Part shown: piece by piece, positions 12,000 through 22,960 of the stretch | Position numbering within the stretch: position 1 is the first letter of the stretch | How the letters are laid out: every line of letters begins with the position of its first letter | Source of the DNA: Asterella californica | Lineage: Eukaryota; Streptophyta; Marchantiopsida; Marchantiales; Aytoniaceae | NCBI GenBank assembly: GCA_036924285.1 | Contig: JAYKYS010000008.1 | Span: 18,585,001-18,649,000 of the forward strand | DNA length: 64,000 nucleotides | Reading direction: 5' to 3' | The notes under the pieces: model-generated | Told to the model about the DNA's origin: nothing | Databases searched by the model: none | Seen by the model: the letters and a program-made list of their open reading frames with translations, nothing else | Translations under genes and position numbers: made by a program

Positions 12000-12200
12000 T
12001 GCTTATTCACCTCTTCCATCTGAAGATGGAAGAGTGATGTAAGCTTAATTTATTACCTAATCTTTTTGACGAGAAAAGTTAAGTAAGAAATTAATGTATG
12101 GATGTATTGTTCTGGTCAAGTAAGCTCTCTCACTTGTACCCTATGAAGTGCATAGTCCTGCACTCCACTTATGAATTTTCTAACAATATTCTATAGTTCC
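12000..12200. repeat. Two-hairpin repeat family, copy 3
   Basis: Stem 1 is CTCTTCCATCT (12011-12021) with its exact complement at 12024-12034. Stem 2 is TTAATTTATTACCTAA with a complementary region TTAAGTAAG...AAATTAA ending near 12096, around the motif TCTTTTTGACGAGAAAAG. The downstream block CACTTGTACCCTATGAAGTG is at about 12139. An AT-rich tail (TAATATATAATAG) follows, as in the other copies. Confidence 0.8.
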
Positions 12201-12541
12201 TGGAATAACTAATATATAATAGAATTTTTATTTTATTATTTTATATTATAATTTTGATCTAAATTAAACTTAATTTAGAATATCTATATAACAGTTATAA
12301 TATTTTCTATAATATAAAGAGAACAAAAATACCAAAGTTGATAGAGCATGCTTATTTATCATTGAGGGAGCAGAAGTTCCCCTTTGTTCTTTATTTTGAA
12401 AATGAAGCATTGTTCTTTTTCTCGTTTTCACCACAAGTGCACTTTTCTTCCCTGACACTCGAATTCAGACTGCTGTGCTCTTTGGAAAAGTGACCCCTTT
12501 ATGCACAAAACACCAAAAGCGTTATGGATTGGAGCGAGTTT

Positions 12542-12613
12542 TGAACTCGACGTGAATCGAACACGCAACCTTCTGATCTGGAGTCAGACGCGCTACCATT
12601 GCGCCACGAATCC
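12542..12613 (-). tRNA. tRNA-Trp (anticodon CCA)
   Basis: On the minus strand a 72-nt cloverleaf folds cleanly. The acceptor is GGATTCG/CGAGTTC (with G-U pairs at 2:71 and 4:69). The D arm is GCGC/GCGC, the anticodon arm TCTGA-CTCCAGA-TCAGA with CCA at 12581-12579, and the T arm GCGTG-TTCGATT-CACGT, with discriminator A. Box A (TGGCGCAATGGTAGC) and box B (GTTCGATTC) are intact. A TTTT run about 25 nt downstream (plus 12515-12518) can terminate pol III. The only departures from the usual plant nuclear tRNA-Trp that I notice are acceptor changes that keep pairing, so the gene is likely functional. It reads UGG codons in cytosolic translation. Confidence 0.96.
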
Positions 12614-13139
12614 TTACTGCAAGGGAATTTTGGTCTTGCTATTATATTCGCTCCTATTAAGTCTGGTAAGTAGGCTCCGCAGCCTAAAGCGGCTTCTTTT
12701 CTTAAAATATATGGTCGCAACCGTAGACTTGTAGATATAACTGTACCTATCCATTGATATATAACTATGGACGGAGTAAGTGCCTCTACACACTTAGCCT
12801 AAAATCACTGGAGTTTCTCGGGTCAAACAGTTTCGGAAATAAAGAAAGCCTTCACATTAGCTTTTGCCTATAATGTGTTAAACCAATAGAATATTTTCAT
12901 ATTCAATAATTCGCGAAAAGTGGTTTTTCATAGAGAATCTTTCTAAAGTTTTGGGCGATTTAGTGTGTCTTCGTGTGAATTTCTAACGTGGCACTTATGG
13001 AAGAGGAAAATCATTTCACTAAATACGCTATAATTAATAGAAGCAGTTGTTAAAATAACCAGCTCATGACAAGTAAGAAAAGATAAACATAACTTTATCT
13101 ATATGTGAGAGCACTAGCTTTGCGCATGGTTTCTCATAC

Positions 13140-13420
13140 CGATTTTCATACCACATGGATATTCAAATATCCATGCGTTTAATTTAATACCTAACCCTTT
13201 TAGTTGGAAAGGTTAGGTATTATATTAAATTCACACTGAATTAATGCATTAATGATTATAGCTTCCCGGACTTGTATCTTTTGAAACGTGACATCTTACT
13301 AGTGACTTACAGTTTATTTGCTGCTCTCCTTGTGTTTCCAAGAATAGAATAAAAGATAATATTTATGAAATATTTTAATTATTTACAAAAGTAATTATGA
13401 GAATCCTAATAAATTCTTAC
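13140..13420. repeat. Two-hairpin repeat family, copy 4
   Basis: Stem 1 is CATGGATATT (13154-13163) with its exact complement at 13166-13175. Stem 2 is AATACCTAACC (13186-13196) with its exact complement at 13211-13221; pairing extends inward (CTTT/AAAG side) and outward (TTTAATTT/ATATTAAA). The downstream block ACTTGTATCTTTTGAAACGT lies at about 13271, followed by the AT-rich tail. Confidence 0.8.
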
Positions 13421-13514
13421 AGGTTATTTCAAAAGATGCCTCGTCCAGTTTATAACCAAAAAATATAAAATCTTTTACGAGAGTAAAAATTGCTTTACTC
13501 ATCTGACTTCATTG

Positions 13515-13910
13515 CATATTTGCATATTCACCTCTTCTATGTTCGGAAGAGAGAAATAGACAAATGTGTTAATTTATATGCTAGAAGAGTTAAGTGATAA
13601 ATTAAATCTTATAGATTTTCTGACAAGATAGCAGACCGGTCTTGTGGTTACTGCTGTGTGATCAAACCCACATGTCTTGTGGATTTTTTTGGAAGATCCA
13701 ACATGTAGTATGCAGTTAACATATAATATTATTCTAAAATATTTTTCGATTTAAATATATTTAATATTTAATATTTAACACTACAAAATTCAAATTGACA
13801 TCTCGATGACACCTCACTGTAATGTCCAGTCCAATCACGCTTTTAGATTTCCTCTTCTCTCTAAATCTATCTTTTCCCTCCCGTAAACCAAAAGTGCACT
13901 TTGGATACAT
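13515..13910. repeat. Two-hairpin repeat family, copy 5, with the next lead-in module
   Basis: GCATATTCACCTCTTCTATG (13524) with GGAAGAG gives a weak first stem; TTAATTTAT...GTGATAAATTAA (to about 13605) a weak second one. CTTGTGGTTACTGCTGTGTG is in the downstream-block position. The tail GTTAACATATAATATTATTC matches the tail after copy 2. The lead-in module then recurs at 13826-13912 (AATGTCCAGTCCAATCAC ... AAAAGTGCACTTTGGATACA), homologous to 17320-17415. Confidence 0.65.
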
Positions 13911-13919
13911 ATTATTTAT

Positions 13920-15060
13920 CTAACAAAGAGTTTTTTTGATCCCGCAAACTAATCCTTGAGTGTCGTTAGTAACTAAACCATGCGTGTTTGGTTTATGTTA
14001 ATTACTTAAATGATTCAGAGGAAGATAATCGAGATTGCTGCAATACGAGAATGACGGTTCATGATTAAAATGGTTTACGTAGGGCAAATAGCAGAAATGG
14101 TAGAATACATGGAAAAATAAGAGTTTGAGCATAACTGCTTTTTGAAGGTATATTGGGGGTGCTGGTCTTGAATGTGAATAGATACATACCAAAGTACAAT
14201 CATGTGAATAAAATTATATACTTTAGATAAGAAGTAATAAGTAAGCACGTAAACTGTGTGACCACAAAGAAATCATAAGAGGCATCGCGAACAGTAGAGG
14301 AGAGAAGGACAATGATGAAGTTAGAATCCAGATCGCTCAAAAGGCTAGTAAGTTCCCCATACAATTCTATCATCATAGTACATCTTTTATGTGCCCTTTT
14401 TCTGAGTTTAGAGAAAGAAACCCTAGCCTGAACACACAAAGGCGTCCAGGGAAAGCAATTCCGCTAGAATGTGGTCCTTCTTGATGTTGCATGTCCATGC
14501 TCGAGCTGTATCTTTATGTGCTACCAAACTATAGTTCAAAGACTTATTTTTAATTAAACGCTTCCATGAGAAAGGGTTTAGTAAAGAATTGATATTTTCA
14601 TTTCAGCTCGTATATAAATATACAGCGAAGAGTAATATATCAGCAATAATAAATTAATATTTGTTTTTTGATATCAGTAAAAAAGTATGATATTTAGAGA
14701 TTTTTTCTGATATTTGATTGTTGCTTATTGATAGCGTTCCTATTCTTTGAATATACAACAACCAAAGTGGAATTTTTTTAATTCTTATCTATATACTGTT
14801 AGCAATAATTTTATAAGCATTAATTGAAATTATAGATAACTTTATGAGAAGAATAAAATCTAGATATACATGTTAAATGTTTACTGGAAGTGGTAAAGAA
14901 AATCCATAAATAATGCACATGAAACCACCGCTCTAAGAGAAATAAGACAGGTGGTCTAACCAATGAGATAACTATTATTTATTTTCAATTATTAATTATA
15001 GATGAATAGTTAAATCTTTTGCATATTATTCTATTTTTCATCCCGAAGAATGGATGAGGA
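13920..15060. other. AT-rich non-coding stretch
   Basis: No supportable gene. Around 14670-14745 there is TTTTTTGATATCAGTAAAAA ... TTATTGATAGCG, resembling the right arm of the MITE at 15069-15295, so a decayed relative may sit here. The rest shows nothing I can assign. Confidence 0.45.
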
Positions 15061-15068
15061 TGAGTAGT

Positions 15069-15295
15069 CTATCAGTAATCAGGAACTGATATCAAGAAAA
15101 AACTATTGATATCAATAAATATCGAAAATAAATATCGAACTTGATAACTATAATTTGGATAGTTGTAAAGATTAGATAATTATAATTTAGATAGTTATAG
15201 AAGTCGATAATTTTAATTTAGATAGTTATAGAGATCAATTTTTATATCCTGATAGCATGAAAGTTTTCTTGATATCAGTTGTCGATTACTGATAG
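15069..15295. mobile_element. MITE with ~35-bp terminal inverted repeats and an internal tandem array
   Basis: The left end CTATCAGTAATC...AACTGATATCAAGAAAA (15069-15103) is the inverse of the right end (15261-15295), with a small mismatch patch. Between them a unit of about 32 bp (GATAATTATAATTTAGATAG-like) repeats three times at about 15143-15236. The element is 227 bp and encodes nothing. No convincing target duplication is visible. Confidence 0.75.
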
Positions 15296-15299
15296 CGTT

Positions 15300-16900
15300 A
15301 TTCCCAAAATGAATATGTGTATGCTTATAGACAGCGAATAAGCATGGTTGCTGGTATACCTGTCTATGTGTGGTTGGAATTTATTAAATTCTAAATATTT
15401 TTTGTATTATAATTTATATAATTTATTAAAATTATTTTCATTATTTTCTCTCTTTAGCTGTTGTTAAAGTCAACAAGAGAGAGCACTCCATTGTTGCGTA
15501 ATGGAGTGCTATAGAATAATGGAGTGATATCTCTTGTTGAAATATGAGATGACAATATTATTAAAAGAATAGATGTTGAATTGAGAGTTTCACTAGTTGA
15601 ATTTTTGAAATTACAAGGGAGTAAAATAAGGTACGTTTAAGAATATATATTTTCTAAAAGATACAGTATATTTTTTTAAAGGGGATATATGGATAGTTGT
15701 ATGTATATGAAATATCTTGAATTTTATATTTTTACATAAGCTTATTAAGATCGTGAACAATGTCAGAACTTATTATGAAGTTGTTTAACAACTTAGTATA
15801 AGGTGTTTTTATAGATTTACGTATATCACATGATTACCTTCGACATATGTAATCACATAATATAATAATATGGCCACAATTGATATAATTGTATATTAAA
15901 CCAGCTATAGAAAAATAAGAATTATATATTAAACTTTTTATTAATAATAATCTCAACAAACTCAATTAATTAATTAAAATCATAATTGTAAGTGGTTTAG
16001 ATACACCGGTAAAACTCAACGTAGAGATCGTACTAGACGGCAAAGCTTGTAACAGCAAGAAAGAAGAAACTGGTTGCTATTCCAAGGTCATGTATTTGTC
16101 TGGTAGTTGAGTAGTGAACATGGGCAAGCACGAAAGAGATATATTTTAAGTTTGCACAGATTGCGTTTTACTGTCATGGTTCTTATGCAAAGGACATTTT
16201 CTGATTTAATCAAGAATTATACATAAGATATAGTCTTTCAGTTCATGTTATCGTCTTTGCTTGTTTATTGAAGTGAAATACTTTGAGTTATTAAAAGCCC
16301 AACCAACAAATATGATAAACGTTTTGTTCTTTCTTCCGTATATATTTTGGCATGTCTTTCCTTATAATCCCACGCAGTGAAAGTGTCTGTTCTTTCGTCA
16401 ATGTTATGAGCGAACTTTTTTTCATATATTCTAACATCCTCGCATATTCGATAATCTTCTTAAGACTTCAGTATAATCACATTTTGAACACACCTCTCCA
16501 AACACTTCAATCATATCAAATATTTGTTTCTGTTTAAGCCTTACACTGCTCTTAGCAGACGAGTTTACTTGCAAGCAGATTCGAACTGACGTGGCCAGAT
16601 CCCTAGGCACAGTCTGTTTACAGTGCGTCATTCACTTTCTTTGAAAACTATTATTATATACTGTTCATATTAGAAACAAAAATGACTATATATGACTATT
16701 TCCTGACTTCTCAAAAGACCAAGCGGGAAATTCAAGAACTGATAAACACCTTCACCTATATTAACATGTCCACATAACGACAATCTAGGACATAACGACA
16801 ATCTAAAATCAGTGAATATCTTGTATCGTGTATTAACATGTCCACATAACAAATCTTTTTTTCTGATTTTCTTTTCGTGCCGTCCGGTTTTTGTTTTTTT
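15300..16900. other. AT-rich non-coding stretch
   Basis: No supportable gene. There is a small inverted motif around 15449-15490 (CTCTCTTTAGC with CAAGAGAGAGC). Two copies of ATTAACATGTCCACATAAC sit at about 16761 and 16833 just before repeat copy 6. Nothing else stands out. Confidence 0.45.
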
Positions 16901-16904
16901 TTGT

Positions 16905-17260
16905 TTTCTAAAAAATGCACTTTGGATGCATATATTCACTTCTTACATCTTCAGAAGAGAGAAATAATGCAAAGCGGTTTAATTTATCACCTGAATTTTT
17001 TCTTAGTAGGTGATAAATTAAACTTATAATAAAAGTAACTTTTTACAAGAAAAGAGGTTGGTATTATGTTCTTGGAACGCATTTCCTCTTACATTGCTTA
17101 TAAGTGTTTATGGCAGTTTTGGTCGTATATATATTTGATATTTATTTCCAAAATACATTTCCATTTAATATTAATAATTATATAATTATATAATGTATAA
17201 TGTATATATATAATAAATATATATAATATAAAGTTATAATTATAATTATAACTCATAGAC
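16905..17260. repeat. Two-hairpin repeat family, copy 6 (longest perfect stem)
   Basis: The lead-in AATGCACTTTGGATGCATAT (16914) is followed by a partial first hairpin (CTTCTTACATCTTCAGAAG). Stem 2 is a perfect 16-bp stem: GTTTAATTTATCACCT (16977-16992) pairs exactly with 17008-17023 around a 15-nt loop. The downstream block is a diverged GTTCTTGGAACGCAT at about 17068. A long TATAATATA-rich tail runs to about 17255. Confidence 0.85.
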
Positions 17261-17299
17261 TGCCGTTAATCTAACATCGATTAATATGGCTCGGAAGTT

Positions 17300-17450
17300 T
17301 GATCAGATCCACAGCAATGTCTGGTCCAATTGTGTCATTAAATTTTGCTCGCTCTCCATTTTTATCTTTTTTTCTCTCTTGGGGCAAAAGTTCATATTGC
17401 ATATGCATATTCAACTCTTCCTAGTTTATAGCAAGGGATTCAACTATCCT
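17300..17450. repeat. Lead-in module of the two-hairpin repeat, partial copy
   Basis: AATGTCTGGTCCAATTGTGT (17315) through pyrimidine-rich DNA to CATATTGCATATGCATATTC aligns with the module at 13826-13912 and, more weakly, with 2975-3100. It ends in AACTCTTCCTAG where the first hairpin should begin, but the complementary arm is missing. Confidence 0.6.
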
Positions 17451-17459
17451 ATCCGAGCC

Positions 17460-18220
17460 AATTGCATCCTAGATATCTCTCTTGTTTTCCACACTTGTCC
17501 TTTTCTTTCCAGCATATGTGCAGTTTGGTTGCATATTATTATGCTCTTCCGGCAACTTAATTGTAACTCAAAGAGTGATATGATAATATGATTCAGCCTA
17601 GTAGAGTTTCACCCTTCATCGACATTTACCACTTAGGATTCTCTAATCATCGAATGGATTTGTGCAGATTTATCACTTAGCATTCTCTAGTGAGCATCGG
17701 GAGGATTTGTGTAACTGTATATTCAGTGGAATCACTATTCGATGTAGAATGTACGTTAAACATCTTATATCAATGGGTTGTGTGACCTAGTTCATCTTAA
17801 GGTTTCACTATTTAATAATCTACAAAAGCCATGTGCATGTTTTGAGACATATAAAGAATATTTTCTCTAGATAAAAACTAAAACTCAAATACTCATAAAT
17901 TTACTATGCTTTAAATGTGATTACTTGAAAAGGTAATATAATCATAATACTGAAATGTGTGTAATCAGTTTTTGGAGCTTTAGTTAATTAAATGTAATAT
18001 TTTAATGAATGATAACTTAAAATAAAAATATTATATTCTCGGGGGTTCATTCAACACGTTAGTTAACCCCTTTGTGGGTTATACTTTTGTAAAAAGAACT
18101 AGATGTTGATTGAAAAAAATTAAAGTTGCTAAAGAGTAAGATAACGAACTGATATACTTACTTAACGAGTCCTTTGTTACAAATACAAAACCATATAAAT
18201 ACTTAACGTGAAATGTGGAA
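17460..18220. other. AT-rich non-coding stretch
   Basis: No supportable gene or RNA. Two near-identical short blocks (ACTTAGGATTCTCTAATCAT and ACTTAGCATTCTCTAGTGA) sit about 50 bp apart at 17631 and 17678. Confidence 0.45.
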
Positions 18221-18223
18221 CAG

Positions 18224-18345
18224 CAGAAATTTACTTTACTCCACCCCTAATAGGTTTACTTTACTCTTCCCTAATGCGTTCATGATTTCACCCCCCAACT
18301 TTGCATTACTTGAGCACACCCTGACGGGTAACAGCAGGTTTCTCG
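18224..18345 (+). mobile_element. Truncated MITE end (CAG-AAATTTACTT family)
   Basis: CAGAAATTTACTTTACTCCA at 18224, then TTTCACCCCCCAACTTTGCA and GGGTAACAGCAGGTTT, aligns with the ends of elements near 54113 and 54333. The matching inverted right end is not found before the GC-richer block begins, so this looks like a left arm only. Confidence 0.5.
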
Positions 18346-18537
18346 CTATGTAAAGACCCCATAACTTAGTGGTACTGACCCGCGAAGTCTGAGTGGGAGA
18401 GGTGGATAAGACCCGCATCGCAAGAAAGCGCATCATTTCATCATTTCCATCGAGTTTACTACTGTAAGTCTATCACCACAAGTAAAAGGTGAAACCCAGG
18501 TCCAGTAACCCATCCACACGGCTGGATAGAAAAAGTG

Positions 18538-18597
18538 AACACGCGACGCAATGAATAGCTAACGGACGGAAAGACCCCATCAAGCCGTACAAGGGAA
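18538..18597 (+). repeat. Left arm of 60-bp inverted repeat
   Basis: Pairs with 19388-19447 at about 85-90% identity by eye, from ACGCGACGCAATG to AAGGGAAAG. A third partial copy is at 3563-3605. Confidence 0.85.
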
Positions 18598-19387
18598 AGA
18601 ATAAATAGATGTAGTTAAATGACAAGCAGGAAGGACAGGAGGAGGCTGGGGGGCTCAAGGTCTAACCTGGATGAGAAAGTCTACTACAAGGGACCACGGT
18701 CTGGTCCGAACCAGAGGAAAGATTCATCTTCGTCTGGTCGTCCAAACTCCAGACTCCGGAGTCAGTGTAGACACCCACACAGTCTCTTCCACCGTTCCAA
18801 AAAGCCTCTGGTTGAAGGGAGCAAACGGTCCCTAAGGTCAGCTCATTACTTACAAGACAAGGCGGAAAACGGAGACGAATGTCACTTGCCTTTGCGCAAA
18901 GAAAGCAGCACAGTGATCTGCTCCCATGTCCGTGGAAAAGCACAGTCACCTGCAGGATCAGCCTGGCCTGGTATGCCCCGGCCATGCATCATGATGTATG
19001 ACAGATAGCAGCAAGTTGTACACCGTGGTACAGTAGCAGTAAAGCGGCCCCTCATGCATGCATGGTGGTGCGCATGATGATGATGGAGTTCTGGACTCTG
19101 GATATGTGATTTCACCTGTCAGCCTTCAAAGTTGGACCCACCGTCTCTTTAGGCAGTTCGTAGGTCAGAGGCTCAGAACAGGCCGGTTCGTACCACTCGT
19201 GATGCGTCCCATGCTCGGTATGTGTCTTCCGGAAGTAGATAAGGAGCCGCGCCGCGTTCCGGTCTGTCTGTCTACCGTGAGAGCCGCCAAGCGTGAAGAG
19301 CCAAACGAGCCAAGATTGGGCTGGGGCGAGGTTGAAGGGCCCCTGGGGGGTGGTAGTTGCTTGGCCCTTCGGGTCCTTCTTTTCCCT

Positions 19388-19447
19388 TGTAAGGCTTGAT
19401 GGGGTCTTTCCATCCGTTTGCTATTCATTGGGTCGCGGGTTTCCCTG
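19388..19447 (-). repeat. Right arm of 60-bp inverted repeat
   Basis: Reverse complement of the left arm with a few substitutions (for example GACCCAATGAATAGCAAACG instead of GACGCAATGAATAGCTAACG). The arms enclose about 790 bp. Confidence 0.85.
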
Positions 19448-19650
19448 GAACCTGCTATGTCCCACAGCTAAATCGGTACTGTACCGCTCTGTCTTTGGCG
19501 GTCACATTCAATACGAAAGGGCAAAACCTGCTAAATAAGGTGTTAGTTACGATACAATGACGGCTAGGTATTCCTCCCAAGGAGGGTACAGGGCTTTATA
19601 TGTGTAGGAGTTTAGCCGGGGATAGGATAAGATTTTGAGCAGACCTGTTG

Positions 19651-21580
19651 GAGCAGAAACAGAAACGTGTGCTACTTTCAAACAAGCAATATTTCATCGT
19701 CCTTCATTTCGCTTGCCCAATTTATTTATTTGTTTTTATATTTTAGAATGAGGTGTGTTTTTACATTGTAACTATGAAAGACTAGTTAATAGATACATGG
19801 TATATGTGTTTACTTCTTACACTATTTTGAATAAATATTAATATATTAATAACTTCAAATTTATAATTATCACATAAATAAATAACTGCATTATTATTTT
19901 ACAGGCACTATCCACGATAAGACTTGCTAAACAGGACCCTTGCGACAAAAGTTGAACTTGATCGGTCCTTTTACTCACAACAGACAGTATAAGACTGCCA
20001 CTGTGGCAATTTTTCTGACATGGAGCATTCCAAGTTTGCAAGGCATGGATGTACTGCCTGACATGTTATAACATAATATTGAAGCGCTAAAGAGATCGTG
20101 AGAAACAAGAGAAGTCAATCCGAGTTGATCGAGCACAACACATTTGAAGTGTGTAGCCGATAGTGAGCATGGTCGAGCGAAGTGAAAATAAAGAGAACTC
20201 GTATCACCATCGGTCAAACTCTGTTCTTGCCTTTCGGAGGAGTTTCACGCTCTCACTATAATGCAAATGCGGTCGATAGTGAGCACGATCGAGCAAAGTG
20301 GAAATGAAGAGAACTCAGATTGTCATCGGTTGTATTCTATTCTCTCGCCTTCCAGAGGAGTTCCACACTCCCCTTGTAATGCAAAATCGACCTCCTCTAG
20401 AAAATTTAGATTTATCCAGTTCTATTCGTTCGTAGCAACTGAAACAACCTTGCTGAGACAAACACAAACTTACACGACTCATCGATCGACTGTAAATTGC
20501 ACAAATAGATCTTACATCATCTTTCGACTCATTCCACTGAACATCGCATGTATTTTCTCGAATTATTTTCCTGAATTCACTCTATGTAGGATGTATCGAC
20601 CACGCCTTGTTAAAAATTGAGTGTCAGCTGGCTCCATCGCTACAAGCCTTGTCCGTGTAAAACTAACGACGAGTGCCATGTAACTTGAATCTACATATCA
20701 GACGCTCCATGTCACGACATCCTCCATGTAAGCATGTTTGCCAAGGTGACAGTCTTCTACTATCTATGGTTAGTCAAGGGTTAGTCAAGTCCACCTTTCA
20801 ATGCAGAGATCATCTTTAGCAAATCTTATCGCGCATGGGGTTTATCAAGTAAATAACTGCAAGAAACTGTGATTGGAATAAAAAAGAACCTGATTTTGTA
20901 CAATAGTTTTATATTCATAATAACATAAATATACAATTTCATGATAAATTCTTAGTCCATGTATTATTACTCGTTCTGAGTGAGCACTCTCATGCTTGTA
21001 CATTCAAGTTTCAGTTTTAACCCATAAAAGTTCGAGAAACTCTATGTTTCTTTTTTAAGTCAGTAAAGTATTATTTTCTAGAGAATTATATTCATTTCTT
21101 ACTAAATTTAATTTATACATTTAGTTTTTATTAAAACTTCTGTGTTACATGTGATTATAGTTTACTAGAGAAGAAAATCTTGAAAGTATCAATTCTCACA
21201 AAATAGTGAATGAACTGAATATTATGTATCAAAGTATTGTGTTTCTTAGCACTACTTAATAGTAATCTTTTAATTTAATTTTAAAAAAATATGATGCTCC
21301 AAAATTTATTGAAGCTTTGAATGAATAAAAAAAAAAACATCAAAGACGAAAAACCAGTACAAAGTACAAAGCCACTACCACCAAGAAAGGGGAATAAGCA
21401 GAAAGGCTTGAAAGCAAAAACTGTCAAGAATACCCGAGAAATGAAACCGTAGTCGACCCAATGGAGAATTGTTTCTAACAAGACCGAAAAGTGATACCGC
21501 ATGTACACCAGCTGTAAATTGCAACTGATACCAAATGCTAGTGTACAAAAGCTGATTTGATCACTTGGATGCGGTTAGAG
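19651..21580. other. Non-coding stretch with a 116-bp tandem duplication
   Basis: Apart from the tandem duplication at 20158-20389 (listed separately) I see no gene. 20900-21300 is strongly AT-rich. Confidence 0.5.
20158..20389. repeat. 116-bp direct tandem duplication (two diverged units)
   Basis: Units at 20158-20273 and 20274-20389 share CGATAGTGAGCA, GAGAACTC, CATCGGT, GAGGAGTT and ATAATGCAAA/GTAATGCAAA with scattered substitutions. The divergence indicates an old duplication. Confidence 0.8.
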
Positions 21581-21590
21581 GGAGGAGAAA

Positions 21591-22372
21591 TGGCAAATCA
21601 AATGGCTACGGGAAGGTGATGCACCTTCAAAGTTCCTTTTTGCCCTTCTTAAAGCGAAACAGAAGAGAGAAGAAATCGGAAGTATAATTACGGAGCAGGA
21701 AGAGGTACTGACAGGGCACGAGGAAACCGTAGAGCATGCGAAACTCTTTTACAAGAATCTCTTAACAGCAGAATAGGAGACCAAGGAAGCAAGTAGAGCT
21801 AGAAGACAAGTTCTGAGAGGGGTTACACATAGGTTCTAGTCAGCTGATAACCAGATATATACTAGCGGCAATAGTTACAAGGGAGGAGATCAATGCAATA
21901 ATAAGGGGCTATCAAAGAAAAATCGCTTGGGCTTGACAGTGTCACGGTAGAAATACTCAGACTCTTTTGGGGCACAATAGACGATGACTGCATAGGGATG
22001 ATCAAGGAATATTGGATAAGGAGGAGACTGTTGTCACAAGATAGTAAAAAGTGATTAAACTTTTAGCGAAGGAGAGTGATCTAAGGAGACTGAAGTACTA
22101 GAGGTCAATAATCCTAATGTCAGTAACATATAAGCTAGTAGGTAAAGTAAGTGCAAATAGGCTGAAAGCTATGCTTCCTATGGTCATAGATTCATAGCAA
22201 ACTGATTCTGTAGTCGGCAGAAAGATTACGAATAACATTTTAGGCTTAAAGCTTATTCAAGATTGGGCCTCAAAGTTTAAGTAAAGTGTTCTATTCTTGA
22301 AACTCGATTTTGTAAAGACGTATGATAAGCTGGAGCAAAGATACATGTGGGATACAGTCAGAGCTCTCAATC
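21591..22372 (+). pseudogene. LINE (non-LTR retrotransposon) reverse transcriptase, 5' part
   Basis: Forward frames, shifted and interrupted, read KWLREGDAPSKFLFALLKAK then FYKNLLTAE, the conserved linker between endonuclease and RT in plant LINEs. Then come EEINAII, LGLDSVTVEILRLFW, LMSVTYKLVGKVSANRLKAM (RT block 1-2), QTDSVVGRKITNNILGLKLI, and SVLFLKLDFVKTYDKLEQRY containing the block-A motif LKLDFxKxYD. The ORF is broken by several stops (after LLTAE, before RSIILMS, before QTDSVVG), so it is dead. A MITE is inserted exactly after the RT block that follows the catalytic D; the RT continues at 22814. Confidence 0.85.
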
Positions 22373-22804
22373 CAGCAATTTACTTGATCCACCCGCTAGA
22401 AGGAATGCTGGACTTGATCCACCCCCTCTTAATGAGTACTTTTTTGATCGACCTCTAAACTGACAAGCGATCCTTTGTCATGTCAGTCGTCTAGTCGGAA
22501 GGACATGTCAACTTTCAGTGCATGATGTGTTACAGTGCTAGATTAGTGCACGGAAGACAAGCGGGACTACGCTTCAAATGAGTACTGGCATGATACAGTG
22601 TTTCATATCGAGGTTGGACATCATCGAGTAAAAGGAATGAAAAGGAACAGTGCAAGGTGATAACAGTGAGGCATTGTCTGATGTGATAAAGTCACCTAGA
22701 AAATGACGGGTAGTCAGTTTGGGAGTCGATCAAGAAGATAATCATTAAGATGGGGTGGATCAAGTCTAGCATTCCTTCTGGAGGTTGGATCAAGTAAATT
22801 CCTG
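22373..22804. mobile_element. MITE with long TIRs and a perfect 9-bp target duplication
   Basis: The termini read CAGCAATTTACTTGATCCA and, inverted, CAGGAATTTACTTGATCCA. Pairing continues for about 80-90 bp per arm (GAAGGAATGCT, ACTTGATCCACCCC, TTGATCGAC). The 9-bp string CTCTCAATC is present once on each side (22364-22372 and 22805-22813), a target-site duplication. The 432-bp element has no ORF. A 9-bp duplication with long TIRs fits a Mutator-like (MULE) non-autonomous element. Its end motif resembles the MITEs at 54.3 kb and 18.2 kb, and more loosely those at 3.8 and 5.0 kb. Confidence 0.9.
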
Positions 22805-22813
22805 CTCTCAATC

Positions 22814-22960
22814 TCGACGAGGATACTGTCAATCTCCTTAAAGAGATGGTACTAGAAGGTACATCTATCATAGAAGTGAATGTTGGATACAATGCAGTCT
22901 TTCATGAAAATGCTCATGGACGCGGAAATGAAGATAGAGATAGAGGACATCAACATTGGT
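22814..22960 (+). pseudogene. LINE reverse transcriptase, continuation after the MITE
   Basis: The frame resumes with LDEDTVNLLKEMVLEGTSII then EVNVG, matching the segment between RT blocks A and B of LINEs (hydrophobic helix, then strand ending in N-G). Homology fades after about 22930. Removing the MITE and one copy of the 9-bp duplication restores a continuous RT alignment. Confidence 0.75.

Larger units (their letters stand above)
18350..19650. other. GC-richer foreign-looking block with 60-bp inverted repeat
   Basis: Base composition shifts to roughly 50% G+C with little low-complexity DNA, unlike both flanks. Arms at 18538-18597 and 19388-19447 are inverted copies over about 60 bp, including GACGCAATGAATAGCTAACG and GGAAAGACCCCATCAAGC. 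Many frames stay open on both strands but none shows a domain. The texture (GC-rich, with the rRNA-like string GGACGGAAAGACCCCAT) suggests organelle-derived DNA, perhaps a nuclear mitochondrial insert. That is inference; a large foldback element is the alternative. Confidence 0.5.

Noticed and set aside
18560..18600. Possible 23S rRNA fragment (GGACGGAAAGACCCCAT)
   Set aside because: Only about 17 bases resemble the conserved rRNA segment; the bases on both sides do not follow rRNA.
18619..19538. Overlapping ORFs of 77-129 codons on both strands
   Set aside because: All frames are open because the block is GC-richer; none has a recognisable motif or start context.
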